64,000 bases of DNA, from NCBI RefSeq assembly GCF_904846075.1, contig NZ_CAJGZH010000002.1, forward strand, positions 124,001 to 188,000, in the 5' to 3' direction. The translations under genes and the position numbers were made by a program. This DNA is from Psychrobacter glacincola (GTDB lineage Bacteria; Pseudomonadota; Gammaproteobacteria; Pseudomonadales; Moraxellaceae). Below the pieces are notes generated by a model. It did not search any database. It was not told the DNA's origin and saw only the letters and a list, made by a program, of their open reading frames with translations. Within the stretch, counting starts at the first letter, position 1, and the number at the start of each line of letters is the position of its first letter. Shown here one piece after another: positions 1 to 9,804 of this stretch.

Positions 1-2
1 TT

Positions 3-722
3 CAAATGAATGTACCGTTTGATGCAGCAACTCTGGAGCAGGCGCACAAAGATGTGGTCAAGCAAAACAACTTGGCAGAAGCCTATATTCGTCCGCTCAT
101 TTGGGTCGGTGCAGAAAAACTAGGCTTGTCTTCACGTGATAACAGCATCAATGCAATGGTTGCTGCTTGGCATTGGGGCGCTTATCTGGGTGAAGAGGGT
201 ATCAAAAATGGTATCCGTGTAAAAACCTCTTCATTTACTCATCATATGACCAATGTGACCATGTGTAAGGCAAAAGCCTCGAGCAACTATCCAGTGTCCA
301 TTATGGCCAACCAAGAAGTCACTCGTAATGGCTATGACGAAGCTATCTTGATGGATCCGCAGGGTTATGTCTGCCAAGGTGCAGGCGAAAACTTATTCTT
401 AGTCAAAGACGGTGTGCTACATACGCCAGATTTAGCGGGCGGTGCACTTGACGGAATCACGCGTCGTACTATCATTCAATTTGCCGATGATCTAGGCATC
501 AAAGTCGTTGAACGTCGTATCACTCGTGATGAGTTTTACTTGGCGGATGAGATATTCATGACGGGTACGGCGGCTGAAGTGACGCCTATCCGTGAATATG
601 ATGATCGTACTATCGGCAATGGTGGACGTGGACCTTTGACTGAAAAGCTACAAACCTTGTACTTTGATGTGGTGCATGGTCGCAATGAGCAGTATATGGA
701 TTGGTTAAGTTTTATTGATTAA
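3..722 (+). CDS. ilvE: Branched-chain amino acid aminotransferase, 5' end outside the window
   Basis: A PLP-dependent fold-type IV aminotransferase that carries out the last step of valine, leucine and isoleucine synthesis with glutamate as amino donor, in the cytosol. The reading frame is open at the left edge, so roughly 70 N-terminal residues of a family usually near 305 are missing. Visible family marks are the lysine region KAKASSNY (probable PLP Schiff-base lysine), QGAGENLF, the GITR phosphate-binding turn and the C-terminal FMTGTAAEVTP segment. A strong terminator follows directly, so it ends its transcript. The family call is secure; the exact start cannot be seen. Confidence 0.95.
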   Translation, partial: QMNVPFDAATLEQAHKDVVKQNNLAEAYIRPLIWVGAEKLGLSSRDNSINAMVAAWHWGAYLGEEGIKNGIRVKTSSFTHHMTNVTMCKAKASSNYPVSIMANQEVTRNGYDEAILMDPQGYVCQGAGENLFLVKDGVLHTPDLAGGALDGITRRTIIQFADDLGIKVVERRITRDEFYLADEIFMTGTAAEVTPIREYDDRTIGNGGRGPLTEKLQTLYFDVVHGRNEQYMDWLSFID

Positions 723-747
723 TATTTAAAATTATATTGTATGAGAT

Positions 748-785
748 AAAAAAAGCTAAGATTACTTGAGGTCTTAGCTTTTTTA
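748..785 (+). terminator. Rho-independent terminator after ilvE
   Basis: A near-perfect hairpin with arms AAAAGCTAAGA and TCTTAGCTTTT around a loop of about 10 nt. A T-run follows in the plus direction and an A-run precedes it. It lies about 25 nt after the ilvE stop. Confidence 0.9.
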
Positions 786-1682
786 TGAACAATAGACCTG
801 TTATAAGAGTCATAAGCTAAGATCGGATTTAACAATACGAGTGAAGAGATTTATTTTGAGGTCATAGCGCTAACGACGATTGCGATATTTATGGTTGACG
901 ATTTTAAAATTTTTGACTAAGCCTACTTTATATTCAACCATAATACAGGGTTTAGCTAGGTATGGATTGGCTTATTTGAGATGCTCTGATAGTCGCTATC
1001 AGCTAATAGTTTAATATCATTAAGAAGTCAGTCAGGGTAAATTGCCTTATACAGCCTAAATTTTTGGGCGGAATCTTTAATGATTTGAACATCTGATATA
1101 TAGCCTATTTTCCAATAGGTGATCAATCGAGTTGTTAAGGTATACTATTTTTTCTGACAACTATACTAATCTCTTTAGTTTTTGTTTGAGCTCTGTAAGG
1201 ATTTCTGCTACATCGACAACGATTAGTGTCCAATTGACATCATCATCGACTCTATATTAGGAAGGTTTTTGGGTAATTTAAAATTACTAGAGTTAACAAT
1301 TATGTTTTTTACTCTGCGGCTAATCTAGCTAGGAAAAGACTCATGAATTCCGTAGTCTATATTGATGTGATAAAGCGTCTGGTATTCACACCAATAAGTA
1401 AAGGCCAGTAGTATTTGCTTTTGAACACTAAGTGCACTTGGCTTCTTTTATCTAGTCTTTTGTGCTTCAAACTGTTGGATCGCGTCCAACATTTAATGAA
1501 AGGTCGCTTTATGAGCACCGGTTTGGCGTAATATCCAACGTCATTGGGTTGTGTATAAACGATGCTGCTTGCTATTAAATACATATATAAAATTGCGAAT
1601 TGGTATGTAATTATTACAAATACATACTTATTTCAAGCTTAAAAACACCATGTGGGATCGTGATAGGTAACATAAGCAGGAA
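786..1682. other. Gene-poor AT-rich stretch between ilvE and the glycan locus
   Basis: No convincing gene was found here. A 75-codon minus-strand frame at 1357-1584 has no ribosome binding site or recognisable motif. The next segment carries transposase debris, so this stretch may hold other decayed mobile DNA, but I could not identify any. Confidence 0.5.
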
Positions 1683-1830
1683 CGTATTGAAAAACTATTC
1701 AATATGCATGGTCACCGCATTCTTTGGCTGTCATCCTAGTCTTAATCCCATCGAGCAGAAGTGGGCGTAGGCTAATTTTCTATCCCAAGAGTGGTAGGCT
1801 ATGAATTAAATAAACTATTTTGTGATATTG
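1683..1830 (+). pseudogene. Relic of an IS630-type DDE transposase, C-terminal part
   Basis: Translation gives RIEKLFNMHGHRILWL and then, after a frame change, HPSLNPIEQKWA followed by ANFLSQEW and INYFVI. This matches the C-terminal DDE region of IS630-like transposases, where the usual pattern is LPPYSPDLNPIEKxW with E as the last catalytic acid. Three in-frame stops, two at positions where tryptophan would be natural (TAG for TGG), and the frameshift show it is dead. I found no terminal repeats around it. It marks past mobile-element activity at the left edge of the glycan locus. Confidence 0.6.
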
Positions 1831-1911
1831 GATATATATTTTATATTGGGCTGACTATATTTATAGTGTCTTGGCTTTTAACTTTCAATATCTATTTTTT
1901 TGAGGAAAACT

Positions 1912-2910
1912 ATGTTCACAGATAAAACCATTTTAATTACAGGTGGTACAGGCTCATTTGGAAATACATTCGTACCAATGACTTTAGCTAAATATAATCC
2001 AAAGAAAATAATAATTTTCTCACGTGATGAGATGAAACAGTGGGATATGGCCAAAAATTTTGAAAATGATGATAGGGTTCGTTTTTTCATCGGTGATGTT
2101 CGTGATAAAGAACGTTTATACCGCGCTTTAGATGATGTGGATTATGTAGTTCATGCTGCTGCAACCAAAATTGTTCCTACGGCTGAATACAATCCATTTG
2201 AATGCGTGAAAACGAATATTAACGGGGCAATGAATTTAATCGATGCTTGTATCGATAAGGGTGTTAAAGGGGTTGTTGCGCTATCTACTGATAAGGCCAG
2301 TAGCCCTATTAACTTATATGGTGCAACTAAGTTAGCTTCTGACAAGCTTTTCGTCGCAGGCAACTCATACTCTGGTCAGCATGGTACTAAGTTCTCAGTG
2401 GTGCGTTATGGTAATGTAATGGGCTCACGTGGTTCAGTAATTCCTTTCTTTATGTCTATAAAAGATAAAGGTGTACTGCCAATTACTGATAAACGTATGA
2501 CTCGTTTTATGATTTCATTAGAAGATGGTGTTGAGCTGGTTTGGCATGCTTTCGAAGATATGATTGGAGGTGAAATCTATGTTAAGAAGATTCCATCAAT
2601 GAAAATGATTGACTTAGCTCGCGTCGTCGCACCAGAAGCAAAGCAAGACGTTATAGGTATTCGTCCAGGTGAGAAGCTGCATGAGCAAATGATTAGTGCA
2701 GAAGACGCTTATTATACTTACGAGTATTTAGAGCACTTCAAAATATTGCCAACTATTAATGGATGGGCGACTGACCCTGCTCGTATCAAAGATGGTAAAC
2801 GTGTTCCTGAAGGATTCGTTTATGCCAGTGACAATAATACTGAGTGGATGAGCGATGAACAACTTCAAGAATGGATAGAAACCAACCGTGAAAAAATCGG
2901 GAGCATCTAA
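1912..2910 (+). CDS. pseB: UDP-N-acetylglucosamine 4,6-dehydratase (inverting), PseB
   Basis: First step of pseudaminic acid synthesis: UDP-GlcNAc is converted to UDP-2-acetamido-2,6-dideoxy-L-arabino-4-hexulose. The 332-residue protein is an extended short-chain dehydrogenase. It has the NAD(P)-binding GGTGSFG at residues 11-17, STDKA at 125-129 carrying the Asp/Lys pair typical of PseB/FlaA1 dehydratases, and Y136-x3-K140. I chose ATG 1912, which has GAGG six bases upstream; a TTG at 1900 in the same frame has no such site. The stop codon directly abuts the pseC start, so the two are co-translated. It is first in the plus-strand operon and intact. Confidence 0.95.
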   Translation: MFTDKTILITGGTGSFGNTFVPMTLAKYNPKKIIIFSRDEMKQWDMAKNFENDDRVRFFIGDVRDKERLYRALDDVDYVVHAAATKIVPTAEYNPFECVKTNINGAMNLIDACIDKGVKGVVALSTDKASSPINLYGATKLASDKLFVAGNSYSGQHGTKFSVVRYGNVMGSRGSVIPFFMSIKDKGVLPITDKRMTRFMISLEDGVELVWHAFEDMIGGEIYVKKIPSMKMIDLARVVAPEAKQDVIGIRPGEKLHEQMISAEDAYYTYEYLEHFKILPTINGWATDPARIKDGKRVPEGFVYASDNNTEWMSDEQLQEWIETNREKIGSI

Positions 2911-4074
2911 ATGATTCCTTATGGTCGCCAAGATATTAGCCAACAAGATATTGATGTAGTAGTCGAGGTATTAAAATCTGATTTTTTAACTCAGGGACCA
3001 AAAGTCTCAGCATTTGAAGAATCAGTAGTGGATGCTTGTAATGCAAAGTATGGCGTGGCAGTTAATAGCGCCACATCTGCACTACACATTGCTTGCCTAG
3101 CATTAGGTTTAGGTAAAGATGATTGGTTGTGGACAACGCCCAATACGTTTGTGGCCTCTGCCAATTGTGGTTTGTACTGTGGTGCCCAAGTGGACTTCAT
3201 TGATATCGATCCTCATACCTACAATCTATGTGTTAAAGCATTGCAAGACAAGCTTATTATTGCAGAGAAAGAAGGTAAACTCCCTAAAGTCGTCGTTCCT
3301 GTACACTTTAGTGGTCAGCCTTGTGATATGGCCGCTATTTATGCTTTATCACAAATGTATGGGTTTAAAGTTATTGAAGATGCCTCTCACGGTATTGGTG
3401 GTAAGTATAAGGATGAACCTATTGGCAATTGTCAATACAGTGACATTACCGTATTTAGCTTCCATCCTGTAAAAATTATTACTACTGCTGAAGGTGGCAT
3501 GGCGGTTACTAATGATCCTAAATTAGCAGAGCGGTTAAATCTTCTACGAAGTCATGGTATTACTCGTGATGAAAATTTGATGACTAAGCCGGCTGATGGT
3601 CCTTGGTATTATCAGCAAATGGAGCTTGGTTACAATTACCGTATGACGGATATGCAAGCTGCCCTAGGTGTTTCTCAAATGCAACGTCTAGATGAATATG
3701 TTGCTAAACGCCATGAGCTTGCTGAGCGTTATAATGAGTTACTTAAAGATTTGCCTATTACACTGCCTTGGCAGAGTGATGATAGCTACTCAGGTCTGCA
3801 TTTATATGTGATTCGATTGCAGTTAGATAAAATATCTAAAACTCAGCTTGAAGTATTTAATGGTATGCGTGAAGCGGGTATCTTAGTGAACCTTCACTAT
3901 ATTCCCATACATCTACAACCTTATTATCAAGAGTTAGGTTTTGAAGCAGGACAGTTTCCTGAAGCTGAGCAGTATTATAAAGAAGCTATTAGCTTGCCTA
4001 TGTTTCCAACATTATCATATGAACAGCAGCAAGAAGTAGTGGCGAATCTTAAGAAGCTGCTTTTAAAAAACTAA
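2911..4074 (+). CDS. pseC: UDP-4-amino-4,6-dideoxy-N-acetyl-beta-L-altrosamine transaminase, PseC
   Basis: A DegT/DnrJ/EryC1 family PLP aminotransferase that aminates C4 of the PseB product with glutamate as donor. The protein has 387 residues, normal for the family. Visible marks are the substrate loop SDFLTQGP near the N terminus, EDASHG at about 156-161 and the PLP lysine K188 in FSFHPVK followed by ITTAEGG. It begins at the base after the pseB stop, which implies translational coupling. The gene is intact. Order and context (pseB upstream, pseG/H/I downstream) support PseC over other sugar aminotransferases of the same fold. Confidence 0.94.
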   Translation: MIPYGRQDISQQDIDVVVEVLKSDFLTQGPKVSAFEESVVDACNAKYGVAVNSATSALHIACLALGLGKDDWLWTTPNTFVASANCGLYCGAQVDFIDIDPHTYNLCVKALQDKLIIAEKEGKLPKVVVPVHFSGQPCDMAAIYALSQMYGFKVIEDASHGIGGKYKDEPIGNCQYSDITVFSFHPVKIITTAEGGMAVTNDPKLAERLNLLRSHGITRDENLMTKPADGPWYYQQMELGYNYRMTDMQAALGVSQMQRLDEYVAKRHELAERYNELLKDLPITLPWQSDDSYSGLHLYVIRLQLDKISKTQLEVFNGMREAGILVNLHYIPIHLQPYYQELGFEAGQFPEAEQYYKEAISLPMFPTLSYEQQQEVVANLKKLLLKN

Positions 4075-4134
4075 GAGACGTAAGCTCGTCTTAAGTAAGA
4101 TTACATTTAATAATAAGAGATATGGGCTTCTTAT

Positions 4135-5020
4135 ATGCTTAAAAAAATACTCGCTTAAAGATTGCTTTAGGGACAGTACAGTTCGGTCTGCCTTATGGAA
4201 TATCTAATAAAAATGGGCAAGTAAGTAGTTCAGAAGTAGGTAAGATTTTAGATTCAGCGCAAGCAAAAGGTGTCCATACATTAGATACTGCAATTGCATA
4301 CGGTAGTAGCGAAAAAGTGCTGGGTGAGCATAACCTTGGCAGTTTTGATATCGTTACTAAATTGCCTTCTATTCCAGAAGATATCTTAGATATCACAGGC
4401 TGGGTTGAAGAGCAAATGACAAGCTCTTTGAATAGGTTAAAAACATCTAAAGTAAATGCTGTACTTCTTCATCGCCCTGAGCAACTCCACTCAGAAATTG
4501 GGGCGAAAATATATGCTGCTCTGAATTCCTTAAAGAGTGGAGGTTTAACAGAGCGTATAGGAATTTCAACTTACTCTCCTAATGAATTTATAAACCTTAG
4601 TAGAAATTTTCACTTTGACTTAATTCAAGTTCCATTTAATGTTTTAGATACAAGATTGCAAGACTCAGGTGCTTTCGATGCATTAACAGCTCAAGATACA
4701 AGCTTGCATGTAAGGTCTATTTTTCTTCAGGGCTTACTATTGATGGAAAAAAAGAACGATCTAGTAAATTTAATCAGTGGTCACGGCTTTGGACAAAGTG
4801 GGAAGAATGGTTAAAGGAAAATAATCTAACCCCTTTAGAAGCATGTATACGTCATGCTTTATCTATGCCTCAGATTGAAAAGGTTGTGGTAGGCGTAGAT
4901 AGTGCCAATCAGTTGCAAGAAATTATAACGGCAGCTGAAGGTAACTTACCTATGCTACCTTCAAGTCTCTTTTGTCATGATGAAAAATTATTAAGCCCCC
5001 ATTTATGGAGTCAACTATGA
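4135..5020 (+). pseudogene. Aldo/keto reductase of the pse locus, broken by two single-base deletions
   Basis: Three consecutive reading frames together encode one aldo/keto-reductase-like protein of about 295 residues. The ATG at 4135 runs into TAA unless one A is added to the A7 run at 4141-4147, after which LKIALGTVQFGLPYG follows. The next frame carries LDTAIAYGSSEKVLGEH and LLHRPEQL, then needs one A in the A7 run at 4747-4753 to continue into WLKENNLTPLEACIRHAL and the end. The TGA overlaps the next start (ATGA at 5017-5020), so the gene once sat tightly in the operon. Reductases of this type occur beside spsF-like genes in nonulosonic acid loci; the substrate is unknown. It is non-functional as written unless the tracts slip. 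Confidence 0.8.
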
Positions 5021-7044
5021 AAACTGTCGCTATCGTTCAGGCCAGGATGGGGTCAACAAGACTTCCCAATAAAGTAATGAAAGAAATTAATGGAACCCCT
5101 ATGATAGAGGTTTTGTTAAAACGCTTGGCTAAATCCGAACAGATTGATCAGATAATTGTAGCTACATCAGTTGATGCGAAAAACGATTTATTAGTAAGAC
5201 ATGTAGAAAGTTTAGGTTATGTCTGTGAAAGAGGTAGTGAGAACGATGTTTTAGAACGCTATTATCAAGCTGCTAAAGCTCATAATGCTGATATAGTTAT
5301 ACGGATAACGGGAGACTGTCCACTTGTCGATGCTAATCTAGTAGATATTGCCATTAATGATTTTAAAGATCATGGAGTTGACTATCTAAGCAATACTAGT
5401 CCAGCGACCTATCCAGATGGTCTAGATATTGAAGTGTTCACTATGAGAGTATTAGAGCGTGCACTAACAGAGACTACATCTTTATTCGATCAAGAGCATG
5501 TTACGCCATATATCAGAAATAGCGGTAAATTTAAGACTCATTCGATTAGCTATACTGAGGATCTGTCGGACTTGCGATGGACCGTTGATGAGCCTGTCGA
5601 TTTTGAGGTGATTTCTAACATTTTTGACCATTTTTCACCTAATATATACTTCAGTTGGTATGAGGTTTATGAGTTGCAAAAACAGAAACCTATGTTATTT
5701 GATAATAATAGAAATATTAAACGTAATGAAGGAGCTAATATGGGCACAGGTCAAAAACTTTGGAAAAGGGCTAAGTCAGTCATTCCTGGCGGGAACATGC
5801 TGCTTTCTAAGCGTGCAGAAATGTTTTTACCAGAGCATTGGCCTGCATACTTTAGTAAAGCGAAAGGTTGCCAAGTTTGGGATTTAGATGGTAACCAATT
5901 TACTGATATGTGTATTATGGGCATAGGAACTAATACACTAGGTTATGGCAACGAAGAAGTAGATGATGCAGTTCGCTCTGTAATTGATCAAGGTAACATG
6001 TCAACATTGAATGCTCCTGAGGAGGTTTACCTAGCTGAGAAGCTAATTGAGCTACATCCTTGGGCGGATATGGTGCGTTTTGCTCGTACAGGCGGAGAGG
6101 CGAATGCGATTGCAATACGTATTGCGAGAGCAGCGTCAGGTAAAGAAAAGGTAGCTGTCTGTGGTTATCACGGTTGGCATGACTGGTATTTATCAGCAAA
6201 CCTTGGAGATTCAGAAAACTTAGCAGGTCACTTATTACCTGGTCTGAGTCCGAAAGGTGTACCTCAAAATCTTAGAGGTACAGTATTTCCCTTTAATTAC
6301 AATAATTTTGAAGAGCTAGAAGCACTAGTCAATAAACATGACATTGGCGTTATAAAAATGGAAGTGGTACGTAATATGGGGCCTGAGAATAATTTTTTAC
6401 ATAAGGTTCGTAAGCTTGCTACTGACAAGAATATAGTGCTTATATTTGATGAGTGTACATCAGGATTCCGTGAGACCTTTGGTGGGATTCATAAGAAGTA
6501 TGGTGTTGAGCCTGATATGGCAATGTTTGGTAAGGCTTTAGGGAATGGCTATGCTGTGACTGCCACGATTGGAAAAAGAGAAGTTATGGAGGCAGCACAG
6601 TCGTCATTTATAAGTAGCACATTCTGGACTGAACGTATAGGCTCTGTAGCTGGGCTAAAAACGTTAGAGGTTATGGAGAAGCTTCAATCATGGGATACCA
6701 TCACTCAAACGGGTCTTAATATTAAAAACAGCTGGCAAAAACTGGCTGATAAGTATGAGCTAGAGATTAGTCAATTTGGACTTCCGGCCTTAACAGGATT
6801 TTCGTTTGCTAGTGAAAAGAACTTATATTACAAAACCTTAGTTACTCAAGAGATGTTAAAGAAAGGCTATCTAGCTAGTAATGTTGTGTATGTATGTACC
6901 GAACATACAAAACCTATTGTTGAAGGTTATATGGAGGCTCTTGATCCTATATTTTCTTTGATAAAAGAGTGTGAACAAGGACGGTCTGTAGAGGGTTTAT
7001 TAAATGGCCCCGTATGCCACAGTGGTTTTAAAAGATTAAATTAA
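5017..7044 (+). CDS. Fused CMP-sugar cytidylyltransferase (SpsF/PseF-like) and class-III aminotransferase (GSA-aminomutase-like)
   Basis: A two-domain protein of 675 residues. Residues 1 to about 230 are a nucleotidyltransferase of the SpsF/NeuA type: VAIVQARMGSTRLP at the N terminus for CTP binding, then ITGDCPLVD. From about 242 it resembles glutamate-1-semialdehyde aminomutase, with ARTGGEANA, DECTSGFR and the PLP lysine near 506 in MFGKALGNG. The first half is the only candidate for the CMP-activating PseF step here; the aminotransferase substrate is unknown. ATG 5017 has GGAG six bases upstream and is preferred over ATG 5005. An internal ATG at 5740, at the domain border, has AAGGAG five bases before it, so a separate aminotransferase may also be made. 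Confidence 0.85.
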   Translation: MKTVAIVQARMGSTRLPNKVMKEINGTPMIEVLLKRLAKSEQIDQIIVATSVDAKNDLLVRHVESLGYVCERGSENDVLERYYQAAKAHNADIVIRITGDCPLVDANLVDIAINDFKDHGVDYLSNTSPATYPDGLDIEVFTMRVLERALTETTSLFDQEHVTPYIRNSGKFKTHSISYTEDLSDLRWTVDEPVDFEVISNIFDHFSPNIYFSWYEVYELQKQKPMLFDNNRNIKRNEGANMGTGQKLWKRAKSVIPGGNMLLSKRAEMFLPEHWPAYFSKAKGCQVWDLDGNQFTDMCIMGIGTNTLGYGNEEVDDAVRSVIDQGNMSTLNAPEEVYLAEKLIELHPWADMVRFARTGGEANAIAIRIARAASGKEKVAVCGYHGWHDWYLSANLGDSENLAGHLLPGLSPKGVPQNLRGTVFPFNYNNFEELEALVNKHDIGVIKMEVVRNMGPENNFLHKVRKLATDKNIVLIFDECTSGFRETFGGIHKKYGVEPDMAMFGKALGNGYAVTATIGKREVMEAAQSSFISSTFWTERIGSVAGLKTLEVMEKLQSWDTITQTGLNIKNSWQKLADKYELEISQFGLPALTGFSFASEKNLYYKTLVTQEMLKKGYLASNVVYVCTEHTKPIVEGYMEALDPIFSLIKECEQGRSVEGLLNGPVCHSGFKRLN

Positions 7045-7046
7045 AT

Positions 7047-8158
7047 ATGAATATAGTCTTCCGCTGTGACGCCTCTATTCAAATAGGTACTGGCCACGTT
7101 ATGCGTTGCTTAACCCTTGCTGATGAGTTAGCGCATCAGGGTGCTAAGTGCCATTTTATATGTCGTGAGCATGAGGGTCACCTGATAAAGCTTATCGCTC
7201 AAAAAGGTTATGACACTTATAAGCTTGAGGTAGAAAGTCAGGATATCTTTAATAAAAAAAACGATAACGAGCCGGTGCTATTCCACTCTAAATGGTTAGG
7301 ATCTACTCAAGAGGAAGATGCCAGGCAAACCAAAGAGATCATTAAAACATTACAACCGGAATGGCTGGTTATTGACCACTACGCCCTAGATAGTTATTGG
7401 GAGAAAAAGCTTAGACCTCATTACAATAATATTCTAGTGATTGACGATTTGGCAGATAGAAAGCATGATTGCGAAGTATTAATTGATCAAACATTTGGTC
7501 GTGATGAGCAAGACTATCATAACTTAGCTCCTAATCACTGCGAAATTTTATGTGGAACTACCTATGCGCTACTACGCCCAGAGTTTTCTAAATGGCGTCA
7601 GTATAGTTTAGAGCGTAGAAAAGATAATAGTTTACAACACGTCTTAATCAACTTAGGTGGTGTAGATAAGGATAATATAACCTCACATATATTGGAATTA
7701 TTGAAAAAGCACCTTTACCTAAATCATGTAAAGTTACGGTGGTTATGGGCTCTACCTCTCCATGGTTAGATGCTGTGACAACTAAAGCTAATCAACTGCC
7801 TTGGTATACTGAAGTTAAAACTGGCGTTTCTAATATGGCTGAGCTCATGGCTAACAGCGACTTAGCCATTGGTGCTGCTGGATCAACATCCTGGGAGAGA
7901 TGCTGCTTAGGCTTACCTACTATTATGTTAGTTATCGCGGATAATCAAATGGATATTGCAAATAATTTACGCTCTATAAATGCAGTAAAAATTGTGTTAA
8001 ACGATCATAACCTTGCTCAAGTTATCAATGAATATCTATGTGAGTTTATAAAAACGCCAGATAAACTAAAAGCAATGAGTCAGTCTAGCGCAGATGTGCT
8101 AGATGGTAGGGGTGTATATACGGTTATAGAACAGATTAAGAGCTTCCATAATGAATAA
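7047..8158 (+). pseudogene. pseG: UDP-2,4-diacetamido-2,4,6-trideoxy-beta-L-altropyranose hydrolase PseG, one frameshift
   Basis: PseG removes UDP from the PseH product to free the hexose for condensation by PseI. The N-terminal part has the glycine-rich FRCDASIQIGTGHVMRC start typical of this GT-B-like hydrolase. The C-terminal part in another frame has VVMGSTSPWLDAV and IGAAGSTSWERC. The frames join if one A is added to the A5 run at 7704-7708, giving LLKKAPLPKS and a protein of about 370 residues. It starts two bases after the fusion gene and overlaps pseH by 8 bases. With the deletion the translated protein stops around residue 240 and should be inactive. Confidence 0.85.
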
Positions 8159-8666
8159 ATCTCAGTTGAAACTACGGCCTATGCAGTCGTCTGACCTAGC
8201 ATTGGTGATTAGTTGGAGAAACCATATTGATATTCGTAGATATATGTATACCCAGCATGAGATTTCCTTAACTGAGCACACAAATTGGTTTAATAAGGTT
8301 TCTAAAGATAGTAGCTATAGCCTTTTAATCTTTGAATTAGATAATGAACCTCTAGGTTTTGTAAATATTCATCGAATCGCTCAACGTGGTATTGCCGATT
8401 GGGGATTCTATACTTCACCAGATGCTCCCAAAGGAACAGGGTCGAAGCTTGGTGCACAAGCTTTAGACTATGCTTTTAATATATTACGTCTTCATAAGCT
8501 CTGTGGACAAGCCTTAGACTTTAATGAAGCTTCTAGGAAATTTCATAAACGATTAGGTTTTAAAGAAGAGGGTATCCTAGAGCAACATCACTTCGATGGT
8601 AAAAAATATTATGATGTTATTTGCTTTGGTTTACTTGCCCACGAGTATTATCTAATAATTAATTAA
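8151..8666 (+). CDS. pseH: UDP-4-amino-4,6-dideoxy-N-acetyl-beta-L-altrosamine N-acetyltransferase PseH
   Basis: A GNAT-fold acetyltransferase of 171 residues that uses acetyl-CoA to acetylate the 4-amino group made by PseC. The GNAT signature is seen in WGFYTSPDAPKGTGSKLG (acetyl-CoA pyrophosphate loop region), followed by LHKLCGQALDFNEASRKFHKRLGF, the usual motif A/B order with the Asn-x-x-Ser and the LGF ending. It overlaps the end of pseG by 8 bases, consistent with coupled translation. The gene is intact. The assignment to PseH rather than another sugar N-acetyltransferase rests on context. Confidence 0.9.
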   Translation: MNKSQLKLRPMQSSDLALVISWRNHIDIRRYMYTQHEISLTEHTNWFNKVSKDSSYSLLIFELDNEPLGFVNIHRIAQRGIADWGFYTSPDAPKGTGSKLGAQALDYAFNILRLHKLCGQALDFNEASRKFHKRLGFKEEGILEQHHFDGKKYYDVICFGLLAHEYYLIIN

Positions 8667-8682
8667 TAATGAGAATTAAATT

Positions 8683-9712
8683 ATGTCTAATATCCCTAGT
8701 ATAAATATTGCAGGACGTAGGATCGCAACTGATGCTGCCCCTTATATCATTGCAGAGCTCTCTGCTAATCATAATGGCAGCTTTGATACTGCTTTAGAAA
8801 TTATCAATCAGGCCAAAACCTCAGGTGCTGATGCGATAAAATTACAAACTTATACTGCTGACACCATCACATTAGACAGTGATTCTGAAGATTTCAAAAT
8901 TCATGGTGGGTTATGGGACGGCGAGACTCTATATAGCCTTTATGAGAAAGCTCATATGCCATGGGAATGGCATAAGCCTTTATTTGAATATGCTCGTGAA
9001 TTAGATATTACTATGTTTAGCTCGCCTTTTGATAATACAGCTGTAGATCTGTTAGAAGACTTGAATGCTCCAGCATATAAAATTGCCTCTTTTGAAGCTA
9101 TTGACTTACCCTTAATTCGATATGTGGCAAGTACTGGTAAACCAATGATTATATCGACTGGTATGGCCGATGACAAAGAGATACAAGAAGCAATTGATGC
9201 CGCACGATCGGGGGCTGTAAAGAATTGGCTATCTTACACTGTGTTAGTGGTTATCCTGCTCCCGCGGGAGATATCTGCGTACTCTCTTAGACATGAGAGA
9301 GCGTTTCGGGTTAGTAACGGGTTTGTCCGATCACACCATTGACAACACAACGGCAATTACTAGTGTGGCGTTAGGTGCTTCAATTATTGAAAAGCATTTT
9401 ACTTTAGATCGTAACGGCGGTGGTCCTGACGATAGTTTCTCACTTGAGCCTGAGGATTTAGTTGCTTTATGTCGTGATAGTAAAACAGCTTGGCAAGCAT
9501 TTGGTTCAGTCAACTATGGCCGTAAACGTAGTGAGCAAGCAAACGTGAAATTCCGTCGCTCATTGTACTTTGTAAAAGATTTAAAAGCGGGTGATATCAT
9601 TACTGAAGATGCTATACGCAGTGTACGCCCTGGTTTCGGTCTTGCTCCTAAGTTCTATGATAAGATTGTTGGGAAGGTGGTTATAGAGGATATAAGGAAG
9701 AACACCTGTTAG
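8683..9712 (+). pseudogene. pseI: Pseudaminic acid synthase PseI, broken by at least two single-base deletions
   Basis: PseI condenses the 6-deoxy-diacetamido-hexose with phosphoenolpyruvate (NeuB family). The first frame has [32 protein letters not shown] and IISTGMA. One G is missing in the G-run at 9210-9214; the next frame reads [12 protein letters not shown]. Another base is missing near 9270-9274, after which [24 protein letters not shown] and VRPGFGLAPKFYD continue. The C-terminal SAF domain ends oddly at DIRKNTC. Shifting frame near 9695-9702 would give TPVSLTSFR and a stop at 9731, a more usual ending, so a third indel is possible. The restored length is near 349 residues, normal for NeuB/PseI. 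Confidence 0.86.
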
Positions 9713-9804
9713 TTTGACAAGCTTTCGATAACTAATATGTAAATATATTAAGAATGAGCTTTTATCTTAATTATTTGGATTTACTTAATAGAGCTTTTCT
9801 TCTA

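Noticed and set aside
1357-1584. 75-codon minus-strand frame in the gene-poor left region, with a plus-strand translation containing YEHRF reminiscent of transposases
   Set aside because: No ribosome binding site, no sustained similarity by eye, and the plus-strand match is too short to support an element.
5017-7044. Possibility that the cytidylyltransferase/aminotransferase fusion is an artefact of a lost stop codon
   Set aside because: The linker reads through smoothly with no frame change, and I recall the same domain order in related loci; the internal start is kept only as a possible second product.
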